Below are positions 23,669 to 32,532 of a DNA stretch of 55,517 bases, piece by piece. Source of the DNA: SIG437 sp045576235 (GTDB lineage: Bacteria; Bacillota; Clostridia; UBA1381; UBA9506); contig JAZNGA010000008.1 of NCBI GenBank assembly GCA_045576235.1, positions 1-55,517 of the forward strand, in the 5' to 3' direction. A program made the translations under genes and the position numbers. The notes beneath the pieces are model-generated. The model was given only the letters and a program-made list of their open reading frames with translations. It did no database searches and was not told the DNA's origin. How positions within the stretch are numbered: position 1 is the stretch's first letter; every line of letters begins with the position of its first letter.

Positions 23669-24331
23669 ATGTTTAAAATGCTACTTAAAATAACAGCTAT
23701 GGTGCTCTCTTTATGTCTGTTCTCAACAGCATGCACATCGCCTGCAGTTGATGATAAGGCAACCGAAACCACCGCGGCGACAGAAGAAGCAAAAGACGAA
23801 TCAACGAAAGGAACAGATGACACTATGGAAAAAACAAACGAAAAACCGCGCGTTCGCCTGACGCTCGAAGACGGCGGCATAATTGAAATGGAGCTCTATC
23901 CCGACATCGCGCCACTTTCCTGCGAGCTTTTCTTAAAAGGCGTGGAATCAGGCTATTATAACGGAAAAGTGTTCCACCGCGCAATTTCAGGCTTTATGAT
24001 TCAGGGCGGCTCTAAAAGCGGGACAGGCATCGGCGGCATGGACGAGGCTATCCGCGGCGAATTTGCGTCAAACGGCTTTGATAACCCATTAAAGCACGAA
24101 AGAGGCGTTTTGTCTCTTGCCAGAACAAACGACCCCAATTCAGCATCAGGTCAGTTCTTCATCATGCATGAAGCATCTCCCCACTTAGACGGAAACTATG
24201 CAGCATTCGGCAAAGTGACAAGCGGCATGGAAATCGTTGACGAGATTGCAGAGATGCCCACAACAGGCTATCCAAGTGACGAACTTATCGAAAAACCTGT
24301 CATAGAATCAATGATTATTATTGAAGATTAA
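23669..24331 (+). CDS. Cyclophilin-type peptidyl-prolyl isomerase lipoprotein
   Basis: Predicted 220 aa. The N-terminus MFKMLLKITAMVLSLCLF ending STAC is a lipoprotein signal with the lipid-modified Cys near residue 20. A Thr/Glu-rich linker follows, then a cyclophilin domain from about residue 60: KVFHRAISGFMIQGGSKSGTG, SGQFFIMHEASPHLDGNYAAFGKV. The catalytic Arg is in FHRAI. It catalyses cis-trans isomerisation of prolyl bonds and probably folds secreted proteins at the outer face of the membrane. AGGAGG lies six bases upstream of ATG 23669. Confidence 0.92.
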   Translation: MFKMLLKITAMVLSLCLFSTACTSPAVDDKATETTAATEEAKDESTKGTDDTMEKTNEKPRVRLTLEDGGIIEMELYPDIAPLSCELFLKGVESGYYNGKVFHRAISGFMIQGGSKSGTGIGGMDEAIRGEFASNGFDNPLKHERGVLSLARTNDPNSASGQFFIMHEASPHLDGNYAAFGKVTSGMEIVDEIAEMPTTGYPSDELIEKPVIESMIIIED

Positions 24332-24369
24332 CAAAAATGAGAAATTTTTCAGAAAATTTAAAATAACAC

Positions 24370-24398
24370 TTGAATATTTATGCAATATGTAATAAAAT
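24370..24398 (+). promoter_or_regulatory. Promoter of gap
   Basis: TTGAAT (24370-24375), 17-base spacer, TAAAAT (24393-24398), 45 bases before the ATG. A TTGACA at 24406 has no fitting -10 and is ignored. Confidence 0.6.
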
Positions 24399-24442
24399 AT
24401 ATATATTGACAAAATAATAACAAAATTAGGAGGTTTTCCAAA

Positions 24443-25453
24443 ATGAAAGCAAAAGTTGGTATTAATGGTTTTGGCCGTATTGGTCGTCTCGTTTTCAGAG
24501 CTGCTATGTACAACGATAAGGTTGATGTAGTGGGCATCAACGACCCATTCATCGATCTTGAATACATGGTTTACATGTTAAGATACGACACAGTTCACGG
24601 TCAGTTCAAAGGAACAATCGAAACAAAAGGGGACAAGCTCGTTGTAAACGGCAAAGAAATCGCTGTTTATGCAAGCATGAATCCTGCAGAAATTCCGTGG
24701 AAAGAATGTGGCGCTGAATATGTTGTTGAATCAACAGGTGTGTTCACAACAACAGAAAAAGCTTCTGCTCACTTAGAAGCAGGTGCTAAAAAAGTTGTTA
24801 TTTCTGCTCCTTCAGCTGACGCTCCGATGTTCGTTATGGGCGTTAACAACGACAAATACACATCAGACATGAAGGTTATTTCTAACGCTTCTTGCACAAC
24901 AAACTGCTTAGCTCCTTTAGCTAAGGTTATCCACGAAAAATTCGGCATCGTTGAAGGCTTAATGACAACAGTTCACGCTACAACAGCAACACAGAAAACT
25001 GTTGACGGTCCTTCAAAGAAAGACTGGAGAGGCGGCAGAGGTGCTGCATTCAACATCATTCCTTCTTCAACAGGTGCTGCTAAAGCTGTTGGTAAGGTTA
25101 TTCCTGAACTCAACGGCAAGCTCACAGGTATGGCATTCAGAGTTCCTACAGCTGACGTTTCAGTTGTTGACCTCACATGCCGTTTAGAGAAAGCTGCAAC
25201 ATATGAAGAAATCAAAGCTGCTATCAAAGCTGCTAGTGAGAATGAATTAAACGGTATCTTAGGCTACACAGAAGATGCAGTTGTTTCATCTGACTTCATT
25301 TCAGATGCAAGAACATCAATCTTCGATGCTCAGGCTGGTATCGCTCTTAACGATAACTTCGTTAAACTCGTTTCATGGTATGACAATGAGTGGGGTTATT
25401 CAAACAAAGTTCTTGACCTTATTGCTTATGCTTACGGCGTTGACAATAAATAA
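24443..25453 (+). CDS. gap: Glyceraldehyde-3-phosphate dehydrogenase
   Basis: Predicted 336 aa, standard length. The NAD-binding start KVGINGFGRIGRLVFRA and the catalytic motif SNASCTTNCLAPL are plain, with the partner His in TVHATTATQK. It converts glyceraldehyde-3-phosphate, NAD and phosphate to 1,3-bisphosphoglycerate. Codon use is strongly biased, suggesting high expression. AGGAGG precedes ATG 24443, and a strong terminator follows. It is not within the pgk-tpiA-gpmI-eno operon found about 22 kb to the right, and no CggR-like regulator is next to it. Confidence 0.98.
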   Translation: MKAKVGINGFGRIGRLVFRAAMYNDKVDVVGINDPFIDLEYMVYMLRYDTVHGQFKGTIETKGDKLVVNGKEIAVYASMNPAEIPWKECGAEYVVESTGVFTTTEKASAHLEAGAKKVVISAPSADAPMFVMGVNNDKYTSDMKVISNASCTTNCLAPLAKVIHEKFGIVEGLMTTVHATTATQKTVDGPSKKDWRGGRGAAFNIIPSSTGAAKAVGKVIPELNGKLTGMAFRVPTADVSVVDLTCRLEKAATYEEIKAAIKAASENELNGILGYTEDAVVSSDFISDARTSIFDAQAGIALNDNFVKLVSWYDNEWGYSNKVLDLIAYAYGVDNK

Positions 25454-25470
25454 TAAAGAATAAAAAATTA

Positions 25471-25502
25471 AACGCACCGATTAACTTCGGTGCGTTTTTT
25501 TG
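25471..25502 (+). terminator. Terminator of gap
   Basis: AACGCACCGA (25471-25480) pairs with TCGGTGCGTT (25487-25496), followed by TTTTTT. Confidence 0.9.
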
Positions 25503-25544
25503 TGTGTAAAAATGAAAAAGCCTTCTCATTGAAATTTGCGGCAC

Positions 25545-25580
25545 AAAACAGGCTCCCTTGTGTAAAGGGAGCCTGTTTTT
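25545..25580 (-). terminator. Two-way terminator after the patatin gene
   Basis: AACAGGCTCCCTT (25547-25559) and AAGGGAGCCTGTT (25565-25577) form a 13-bp stem with T-rich tails on both strands. It ends the leftward patatin gene and backs up the gap terminator. Confidence 0.8.
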
Positions 25581-25603
25581 ATACAAAAAAAATTATTTTC
25601 CCC

Positions 25604-26449
25604 TTATCTCAAAAAAGCCTTCAAATCTCCCATAACTTTCTTTGCTTCGCGATATCCGATTTCATAAACCTCTGTCAAAATCTCCTTATTCTTTTCAATG
25701 CGTGAGATTGCAAGCGGAGCACTTGGTCGGATGACGAAGAGATTGCCTTTTTCTTCTTCTTTTTCAATGAAATCAAGCGTCTCATTATAATTTAAATATC
25801 TGTTATTGATTTTCTCCACAAGATTAGGATATTTAAAATATTTCAGCTTCACAAAACCTGAAAGTGCGGAAGGCTCTTTTCTGTAGCCTTTGTGCTGAGT
25901 TAACACGACGACGCTCTTTCCGCTTCCCGAAGATAGCGAAAATCGTGCAGGAATTGAGTCTGCAATTCCACCATCTAAAAGCTTCTTTCCGCCCGCTTTA
26001 ACAATCCTTGCCATAAACGGAAGCGAGCTTGACGCCCTGACATAGACGATGTCTTTTTTCATATCAAGAATTCTGACATATTCAGCCTCGCCTGTCTCGC
26101 AGTTTGTGACAGTGGCGTAGAATTCTGTCTCATTTTTGTTAAACGCGTCATAGTCATATAAGTTCAGCTTGTTTGGAATGTCGTCATAGACAAACTTCGC
26201 GCCAAAGAGGTCTCCCGTTGTGATAAGACTAAATGCGCTGCAATAGTTCTTATTTTTAAGATAGTCAACGCCGACATCATATGCCCTTTTTTTCTGCTTT
26301 GACAAAAAACTGCAGGCATGGCAGGCTCCTGCTGAAACGCCGATGCACCTTTTAAAGCTTAAATCTTCTTCCAAAAAGGCATCTAAAACTCCTGCCGTAA
26401 ACATACCTCTCATTCCGCCGCCTTCTAAAACCAAATCCACATCAAACAT
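25604..26449 (-). CDS. Patatin-like phospholipase family protein
   Basis: Predicted 281 aa. The oxyanion loop LVLEGGGMRGMFTAGVLDAF, the nucleophile elbow GVSAG (Ser at about residue 40) and the catalytic Asp in LDGGIADS are all present. It matches the bacterial RssA/YjjU patatin branch, an acyl hydrolase using a Ser-Asp dyad. No signal peptide is visible, so it is cytosolic or peripheral. It is the last gene in the leftward series beginning with the GT4-CsaB fusion, 24 bases after the EamA gene. The substrate is unknown. Confidence 0.9.
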   Translation of the reverse strand: MFDVDLVLEGGGMRGMFTAGVLDAFLEEDLSFKRCIGVSAGACHACSFLSKQKKRAYDVGVDYLKNKNYCSAFSLITTGDLFGAKFVYDDIPNKLNLYDYDAFNKNETEFYATVTNCETGEAEYVRILDMKKDIVYVRASSSLPFMARIVKAGGKKLLDGGIADSIPARFSLSSGSGKSVVVLTQHKGYRKEPSALSGFVKLKYFKYPNLVEKINNRYLNYNETLDFIEKEEEKGNLFVIRPSAPLAISRIEKNKEILTEVYEIGYREAKKVMGDLKAFLR

Positions 26450-26473
26450 CTGATTTATCTCCGTTTCTTTAAA

Positions 26474-27346
26474 TTAGTTATCGCTTTTTGAAAGCACAAT
26501 CGTTGAAGCAAGAATTAAAATTATTCCGATAAGCGGAAAAAATTCAAGCCTTTCCCCAAAAATTACAACGCTTAAAACAGTTGCCGACATCGGCTCAACA
26601 ATTCCAAGCGCAGTTGCCGTTCCTGCAGGCAATTCCTTCATCCCTAAATTATAGAGAAAATATGGCATCACACAGGTACAAATTCCCATCAAAACCAAAA
26701 GCGCAATGCATAAAAGTGCGTTCCCTTCCATAATCGCAGACATAGCAAAAGCATCTGATGTAAAAAACGAAATAACAGTTGCGGTCATAAAGCAATAAAG
26801 CGTTATGGTTATCGGCTTACACTCATTTTTTGTGCTGATTTTTGCAAATATATTATAAAGTGCATATGAAATTCCCGACAAAAATCCAAACGCAAGTCCG
26901 AGCGGTTTAAAGACAAGTCCGCTGCACGCTCCTGACACAAACGCGCACCCTGCGAGCATCGCCATAATTGACAAAGACTTTAAAACCGTGAGCTTTTCGC
27001 CGAGAAAAAGCACAGAATATGCTAAAACAATAATAGGCGCGAGATACATTAAAACCACCGCAGTCGAAGGTGATGTCTCCTGCATCGCAAAATAGTAGCT
27101 CGTGGCTGTCACAAAAAACGACGCACCTGCGGCAACATTTAAAGCTAATTGCTTCTTCGTCACCTTAAAAAAGCTTCTGTCTTTAACCATCGCATATGTA
27201 AAAATGCAGATAAAAGAAACGAGCGCCCTTGCAAATGTCATCTGTAGCGATGAAAAGCCGAGCGGCGCCAAAAGATTTACAAAAATGACCGAGGTCCCCC
27301 ACAAAATTCCTGCAAAAATAATATAGAAAAATGCCCTCTTTTTCAA
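26474..27346 (-). CDS. EamA/DMT-family transporter
   Basis: Predicted 290 aa with ten hydrophobic segments arranged as two EamA repeats (about residues 5-135 and 145-285). The first repeat has AGILWGTSVIFVNLLAPLGFS and ARALVSFICI, the second GIVEPMSATVLSVVIFGERL. Family members export or import small metabolites; the substrate is not predictable. A TTG at 27346 is proposed as start because AAAGGGG lies at proper distance and the frame then begins MKKRAFFYIIFAG. An ATG at 27382 lacks a ribosome site. It follows fhs across a gap with a perfect hairpin. Confidence 0.85.
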   Translation of the reverse strand: MKKRAFFYIIFAGILWGTSVIFVNLLAPLGFSSLQMTFARALVSFICIFTYAMVKDRSFFKVTKKQLALNVAAGASFFVTATSYYFAMQETSPSTAVVLMYLAPIIVLAYSVLFLGEKLTVLKSLSIMAMLAGCAFVSGACSGLVFKPLGLAFGFLSGISYALYNIFAKISTKNECKPITITLYCFMTATVISFFTSDAFAMSAIMEGNALLCIALLVLMGICTCVMPYFLYNLGMKELPAGTATALGIVEPMSATVLSVVIFGERLEFFPLIGIILILASTIVLSKSDN

Positions 27347-27390
27347 AAAAATTTCCCCTTTTTTTGCCCCTGAATTCTTCATAAGCAAGT

Positions 27391-27427
27391 CTTAAACTCC
27401 GCAAAGACTAACCTTGCGGAGTTTAAG
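27391..27427. terminator. Perfect 14-bp hairpin between fhs and the EamA gene
   Basis: CTTAAACTCCGCAA (27391-27404) and TTGCGGAGTTTAAG (27414-27427) pair fully. There is no T-tract on either side, so it may be an RNA-stability or partial terminator element between the fhs and EamA genes. Confidence 0.5.
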
Positions 27428-27466
27428 CACAAAATTTCTTATTTAAAACTATGATTTTAAATCTTT

Positions 27467-29140
27467 TTAGAAAAGACCTGTGATAACACCATCCTCTGAA
27501 ACATCAATCTTTTCTGCAGCAGGCTCTTTCGGAAGTCCGGGCATAGTCATGATGTCTCCTGTTAAGACGGTGACAAAGCCTGCACCATTATAAACTCTCA
27601 CATCGCTCACCTTCAAGTTGAAGTTTTCAGGTCTGCCGAGCATTGTCGGAATGTGCGAGAGTGAATATTGTGTTTTAGCCATGCAAACCAAAAGCTTACC
27701 ATAGCCTTCTTCTTCAAGCTTGTCAATCTTCTTTTTAACAGCAGAAAAATCAACGCCGTCAGCACCATAAATTTCCTTTGCAACAGTGCTGATTTTATCA
27801 TAAAGCGACTCATTTTCATCATAAATCGGCTCAAAAGCGCTGCCTGAATTTTCGTCTGATGTCTGCTCGACAATCTTGTTTGCCAAATCAATCGCACCAT
27901 CTCCGCCCTTTGCAAAAGACTCATTTAATGTGACGGAAACGCCCATTTCTTTGCAATGCTCATAGATGAAGTCAAGTTCTTCTTTCGAATCCGTTGCAAA
28001 TCTGTTGATTGAAACGATGCACGGAAGCCCGAACTTTTTGATGTTTTCAATGTGTTTATCAAGGTTAACAATGCCTTTTTTGAGCGCTTCCACATTTTCC
28101 TGCGCCAAATCAGGCTTTTTAACTCCACCGTTATATTTTAACGCCTTGACCGTTGCAACAATGACAACAACAGAAGGCTTAAGTCCTGCCACTCTGCATT
28201 TAATGTCAAGGAACTTTTCAGCACCTAAATCTGCACCAAAACCTGCCTCTGTCACAACATAGTCACCAAGCTTTAAAGCTGTTTTTGTTGCCATAATGCT
28301 GTTACAGCCATGGGCGATGTTTGCAAACGGACCGCCGTGAATTATGCATGGCGTGTTTTCTAAGGTCTGCACGAGATTAGGCTTAATTGCGTCCTTTAAC
28401 AGAGCTGTCATAGCACCCTCTGCCTTTAAATCCTTCGCCATAACAATCTCGCCCTTATAACTTCTGCCTATGATAATTCTTCCGAGACGCTCCTTCAAAT
28501 CCTTGAGGTCGCTTGAAAGACATAAAATCGCCATAACCTCTGATGCAACCGTGATGTTAAAGCCATCCTCTCTGCTATAGCCGTTGACTTTGCCGCCAAG
28601 ACCGACAATTGTTTTTCTGAGCGCTCTGTCGTTCATGTCAACCACTCTTTTAAAGGTTATTGTTGTCGGGTCTATCATAAGCTCGTTTCCGTGGCAGATG
28701 TGATTATCAATCATAGCACATAGAAGGTTATTTGCCGCAGTTATGGCGTGCATATCACCTGTGAAATGAAGGTTTATGTCCTCCATCGGAACAACCTGAG
28801 AATAGCCGCCGCCTGCCGCTCCGCCCTTGATTCCCATAACGGGACCGAGCGATGGCTCACGGAGCGCAATGAATGCATTTTTCCCGATTTTGCAGAGCGC
28901 CTGCCCGAGCCCCACGCTTGTCATCGTCTTCCCTTCTCCTGCAGGAGTCGGATTTATCGCCGTCACCAAAATCAGCTTTCCGTCAGGTCTATCTTTAATT
29001 CTTTCCCACAAATCGCCTGAAAGCTTCGCCTTGAATTTTCCATAAAGCTCAAGCTCATCTTCCTTGATTCCTGCTTTTTTTGCAACCTCCGCTATGGGAA
29101 GCATCTTCGCCTGCTGAGCAATCTCAATGTCCGTCAGCAT
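27467..29140 (-). CDS. fhs: Formate-tetrahydrofolate ligase
   Basis: Predicted 557 aa, the usual length. The P-loop TPAGEGKTMTSVG sits at about residues 66-78. It is followed by LREPSLGPVMGIKGGAAGGG and FTGDMHAITAANNLL, all hallmarks of formyl-THF synthetase. It makes 10-formyl-THF from formate, ATP and THF for purine synthesis and one-carbon metabolism. It does not prove acetogenesis, as no other Wood-Ljungdahl genes are here. ATG 29140 lies one base after the thioesterase stop, indicating cotranscription. Confidence 0.97.
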   Translation of the reverse strand: MLTDIEIAQQAKMLPIAEVAKKAGIKEDELELYGKFKAKLSGDLWERIKDRPDGKLILVTAINPTPAGEGKTMTSVGLGQALCKIGKNAFIALREPSLGPVMGIKGGAAGGGYSQVVPMEDINLHFTGDMHAITAANNLLCAMIDNHICHGNELMIDPTTITFKRVVDMNDRALRKTIVGLGGKVNGYSREDGFNITVASEVMAILCLSSDLKDLKERLGRIIIGRSYKGEIVMAKDLKAEGAMTALLKDAIKPNLVQTLENTPCIIHGGPFANIAHGCNSIMATKTALKLGDYVVTEAGFGADLGAEKFLDIKCRVAGLKPSVVVIVATVKALKYNGGVKKPDLAQENVEALKKGIVNLDKHIENIKKFGLPCIVSINRFATDSKEELDFIYEHCKEMGVSVTLNESFAKGGDGAIDLANKIVEQTSDENSGSAFEPIYDENESLYDKISTVAKEIYGADGVDFSAVKKKIDKLEEEGYGKLLVCMAKTQYSLSHIPTMLGRPENFNLKVSDVRVYNGAGFVTVLTGDIMTMPGLPKEPAAEKIDVSEDGVITGLF

Positions 29141-29141
29141 C

Positions 29142-29540
29142 TCATTTAACCCCCTTGCTGTTTGTCTTTTCCATGAATTTATCTTTAAAAATTATAAATC
29201 TTTCGTGCAAGCCTTCACCAATCAAGCCTGCTTCATCATAAGCTTCAACCTTAAAGACAAGTCTTCTTCCGTCTGCCTCTAACAGCTCTGATGTCGCATA
29301 AACCTCCATGCCCATTGGGGTTGCAGCGAGATGCTTTATGTTAACGACAGTGCCGACTGTTGCACATCCCTCTTCTAAATATGGTCTGACGCTTTCGTCA
29401 GCTGTTTTTTCCATGAGTGCAACCATAAACGGAGTTCCGAAAACATCCATTTCACCGCTTGCCGCGCGTCTTGCACTGACGCTTTCATCCACCACAATCA
29501 CCGTTTTTCCTGTTATTCCTTTTGTCAATTCTTTTGCCAT
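29142..29540 (-). CDS. Hotdog-fold thioesterase (FlK-like)
   Basis: Predicted 132 aa. MAKELTKGITGKTVIVVDESV leads into ASGEMDVFGTPFMVALMEKTA, TVGTVVNIKHLAATPMGMEV and GEGLHERFIIFKDKFM, matching the fluoroacetyl-CoA thioesterase-like hotdog family common in Clostridia. It would hydrolyse a short acyl-CoA. The His-containing VNIKHLAATP segment supplies the presumed catalytic residue. ATG 29540 overlaps the upstream protease gene by 56 bases; its AAGGAGG lies inside that gene. Confidence 0.85.
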   Translation of the reverse strand: MAKELTKGITGKTVIVVDESVSARRAASGEMDVFGTPFMVALMEKTADESVRPYLEEGCATVGTVVNIKHLAATPMGMEVYATSELLEADGRRLVFKVEAYDEAGLIGEGLHERFIIFKDKFMEKTNSKGVK

Positions 29541-30252
29541 CTTTTTCTTTTTCCTCCTTCATTTCCTCTATTTGATTATATAGACATTTAAGCGCGTTGT
29601 CAATGCCGCCAATTTCGTCAATCAGCCCAATTTCAACTGCTTCTTTTCCTAAAACAATCGAGCCGACATCGTTGGCAATTTCACCTGTTTTCATCATAAG
29701 CTCCGTAAATTTTTTCTTTTTGATGGAAGAGTTATCAACAACGAAATCGACCACTCTTTCCTGCATTTTGTTGAAATATTCATATGTCTGCGGAACGCCA
29801 ATCACAGTTCCGCTCATGCGGATTGGATGAATTGTCATGGTTGCAGACGGAACGATAAACGAGCGCTTTGCACAGACTGCAAGCGGAACGCCTATGCTGT
29901 GACCTCCGCCTAAAACGAGTGACACAGTCGGTTTTTTCATTCCTGAAATCATCTCGGCTATGGCAAGTCCTGCCTCGACATCTCCGCCGACCGTGTTTAA
30001 TAAAATTATGAGTCCGTCTGTTTCTTCGTCCTTTTCAACCGCGACTAAAAGCGGCAGAATGTGTTCATATTTTGTGGTCTTATTCTGCGGCGGAAGGAGC
30101 ATATGCCCTTCAATTTGCCCGACTATCGTGAGGCATTGAATGTTTCCGCCTGAATTTTTAATGCTCGAAACCCCAAAGTCTGTTATGCTCTGATTATTAT
30201 TATCGGTGCTTGCTAAAAGCTCATCGTTTTTGTTGTTTTTCTCTTCTCTCAT
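29485..30252 (-). CDS. ClpP-like protease (TepA-type)
   Basis: Predicted 255 aa in the ClpP/crotonase fold. It has LLNTVGGDVEAGLAIAEMI, the nucleophile region LVLGGGHSIGVPLAV with Ser in GHSIG, and the His in ATMTIHPIRM. The organisation matches Bacillus TepA, called translocation-enhancing, of uncertain substrate. There is no membrane segment. ATG 30252 is used, with GGAGAG nine to fourteen bases upstream; a TTG at 30267 overlaps that site. The C-terminus is Lys/Glu-rich and overlaps the thioesterase gene. It lies directly after the AMIN amidase gene. Confidence 0.85.
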   Translation of the reverse strand: MREEKNNKNDELLASTDNNNQSITDFGVSSIKNSGGNIQCLTIVGQIEGHMLLPPQNKTTKYEHILPLLVAVEKDEETDGLIILLNTVGGDVEAGLAIAEMISGMKKPTVSLVLGGGHSIGVPLAVCAKRSFIVPSATMTIHPIRMSGTVIGVPQTYEYFNKMQERVVDFVVDNSSIKKKKFTELMMKTGEIANDVGSIVLGKEAVEIGLIDEIGGIDNALKCLYNQIEEMKEEKEKDGKRIDKRNNRKNGDCGG

Positions 30253-30304
30253 TGTCACACTCTCCAATAATTTTTTTTATTTTAGTATGACAACTCTCTT
30301 TATT

Positions 30305-32080
30305 TTATATTCCCATTTCGACAAATGACGCTAAAATTCCTTTGCTGATTGCCTCGGCAAGCTTTTGCCTGTAGGCATCTGTCATAAGCTTTTGCACTTC
30401 TTCCTTGTTTGAAATGAAACCTATTTCAACTAAAACAGCAGGCATTGAGGTCGTCTTTATGACAGCAAGCGATTTTCCGTTTTTAATTCCTCTGTCAACT
30501 GCATCAGTTTCATCTATCATCTCTTTCTGAATAATTTCAGCAAGGCGTTTTCCCGTCAATCCGTTTAATGAGCTTGCATTATCTTCAAGATATGCCCATG
30601 TCTCGATTCCGTTTGCGCTGCTTGCCACGGAGGAATTTGTGTGAATGCTGACAAAAAGCGTCGTGTCTGCATCGTTTGCAATTGAGCCAACCTGCTGGAA
30701 GTCAACATAGACATCTTCAGTTCTTATCATCTTGACTTCAACATCATTTTCCTCAAGAATTTCCTGAACTTTAAGCGCAATATCAAGATTAAAGTCCTTT
30801 TCCTTTGCGATTATCTTTCCGTCCTCATCGGTTGCAATCGCCCCGACATCAATTCCGCCATGTCCTGCATCTATCATAACAGAGCGCAGTTTTTCCGCCT
30901 TCTGCGCCATTATGTAAAGCGAGCTCTGTGTCTGCACAAGATTAAAATTATTATCCTTTAAAAGAAGTGTGACCTTTCCTTTTGTTTTGGACAAAGGCTC
31001 ATATTTAACAGCCTTGACAAAGTTTGCGGAAAGAGGAGCATCAAAACAGTCTTCATCAATCTCATCTGCTGTGATTTCAAATGTCACGCTTGGCGGAGAT
31101 GCAATTCTTGTCGCTTTTCCGACAGTCGCGCTTATCACTTTGACATAGTCTCTTCCGCCTGTTGCCTGTATCTTAAAACTAAACGGCTCTAAGGTTGGCT
31201 CGGCTGACGGCTCCAAAGTCTGACTATCATCAGGCTCTTTTGTCGGCTTTGGATTCTCTGCCGGCTTTTGAGTTTCTGCCGGCTCCTCTTCTGTCTTTTC
31301 ATTATTAACTAAAATGACAATCTTGTTATCTGACGAAGTGACCTTATAGTCATCATTTTCATCAACATCAAAAACAATCCTCGCATCGTCATTTTGTCCA
31401 TATCTGATTGCCCTGATGTTTCCTTCTTCAAATTTAACATCAGGAAGCATAGGCGTAAACTCTGTGCCTTTCACATCGACAACAATTCTCGATGGATTTT
31501 CTATGACAAACGAATTCACGACAGGCGCAGGGCCTTTTGTTGTGAGCGTCAGCTTAAGATAGTCATTTTGCGTTGAATATTTTGCTTTAGTTATGCAGGT
31601 GAGTTCTTCAACTTCTTTTCTTTTTATGATAACCGTGTCAGTGCTCGAATCAAAATCAACGAAATAGCCAAGCTCGTCTCCAACAAATCTGACAGGAATC
31701 ATCGTCTTTCCGTTTATGAGCTTAGCCGCAATCTGCATCTTCTTTTTCTCTCCGTTGACTAAGGCTGTGTCTTCGTTTATTGTCATCTCTATCGTGGTCT
31801 CTCCATAAGAGCAAATCACGCGCTCGCTTGCAGCCTTCCAGGTCACCTTCGCGCCTAATTTTTCAAAAACATCTCTTGCAGGCACAACGGAATAGCCCCT
31901 AAAGACAATCGGGGGCATTTCCGTCTTTAAAATCTCCCCGTCAACTTTGAGCGCAAAAACATTTCCCTTATATTCATGCCATGCTCCGTCAAAATAATAT
32001 TCTGTCGCCGAAAAAGCTGTCATAGGCATAAGCGATAATAAAAAAGCCGCAATTAATGCTATTAAAACTGTTTTCTTCAT
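30305..32080 (-). CDS. AMIN-domain N-acetylmuramoyl-L-alanine amidase with stalk domain
   Basis: Predicted 591-aa secreted protein. A signal peptide is present at about 1-25. The domains in order are a copper amine oxidase N-terminal-like stalk domain (about 35-150: VVPARDVFEKLGAKVTWK, TMIPVRFVGDELGY), an AMIN domain (about 160-265), a Pro/Glu/Thr linker (about 270-300), a second beta-rich domain (about 300-395) and a C-terminal Amidase_3 domain with MIDAGHGGIDVGAIA, LFVSIHTNSS and AVLVEIGFISNKEE. It cleaves stem peptides from MurNAc, probably at the septum or spore envelope. ATG 32080 follows AGGTG; GTG 32089 is not preferred. Confidence 0.93.
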   Translation of the reverse strand: MKKTVLIALIAAFLLSLMPMTAFSATEYYFDGAWHEYKGNVFALKVDGEILKTEMPPIVFRGYSVVPARDVFEKLGAKVTWKAASERVICSYGETTIEMTINEDTALVNGEKKKMQIAAKLINGKTMIPVRFVGDELGYFVDFDSSTDTVIIKRKEVEELTCITKAKYSTQNDYLKLTLTTKGPAPVVNSFVIENPSRIVVDVKGTEFTPMLPDVKFEEGNIRAIRYGQNDDARIVFDVDENDDYKVTSSDNKIVILVNNEKTEEEPAETQKPAENPKPTKEPDDSQTLEPSAEPTLEPFSFKIQATGGRDYVKVISATVGKATRIASPPSVTFEITADEIDEDCFDAPLSANFVKAVKYEPLSKTKGKVTLLLKDNNFNLVQTQSSLYIMAQKAEKLRSVMIDAGHGGIDVGAIATDEDGKIIAKEKDFNLDIALKVQEILEENDVEVKMIRTEDVYVDFQQVGSIANDADTTLFVSIHTNSSVASSANGIETWAYLEDNASSLNGLTGKRLAEIIQKEMIDETDAVDRGIKNGKSLAVIKTTSMPAVLVEIGFISNKEEVQKLMTDAYRQKLAEAISKGILASFVEMGI

Positions 32081-32092
32081 ATTTTTCACCTG

Positions 32093-32518
32093 TTAAAAGC
32101 CGCCGCCTGAATTTTTCTGCATATAATTTTCAAGAATGAGCGCAGCAGCTATCGTATCCACTATTCCCTTTCTCTTTTTCCCTCTTATGTCTAAAGAGTT
32201 CATATAGGAATGAGCGGCTACAGTCGAAAGCCTCTCATCCCAGAAAACTATCTCGAGGTCTGTATATCCTTTAAGCTTTTCTGCAAATTCATATGTTGCT
32301 TCTGCTCTGAAGCCTTCACTCCCGTCCATGTTTTTAGGGAGCCCCAAAACAATTTTTCCGACTGAATTTTCCTTGATTATTTTCTGAATTTCAACAAACG
32401 GAGTCTCGTCATGTGTGTTTTTAAGCGTGCTATGTCCCTGGGCTGTTATTCCGAGCAGGTCAGAAAGCGCAATCCCGATTCTCACATCCCCATAGTCAAT
32501 CCCCATAAGCCTAACCAT
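32093..32518 (-). CDS. ruvX: RuvX/YqgF pre-16S rRNA nuclease family
   Basis: Predicted 141 aa, standard length. The motif MGIDYGDVRIGIALSD near the start, GLPKNMDG in the middle and FWDERLSTVAAHSYM near residue 95 give the RNase H-like fold with its acidic active site. This family (YqgF) matures 16S rRNA 5' ends. It lies between the GT4-CsaB fusion and the AMIN amidase genes, separated by about a dozen bases from each. The usual alaS/mltG neighbours of ruvX are absent. Confidence 0.93.
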   Translation of the reverse strand: MVRLMGIDYGDVRIGIALSDLLGITAQGHSTLKNTHDETPFVEIQKIIKENSVGKIVLGLPKNMDGSEGFRAEATYEFAEKLKGYTDLEIVFWDERLSTVAAHSYMNSLDIRGKKRKGIVDTIAAALILENYMQKNSGGGF

Positions 32519-32532
32519 ATGTCTTTTCCTCC

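Noticed and set aside
27467..29140. fhs as proof of acetogenic metabolism
   Set aside because: Formate-THF ligase is widespread in Clostridia for one-carbon metabolism, and no other Wood-Ljungdahl gene is in the window.
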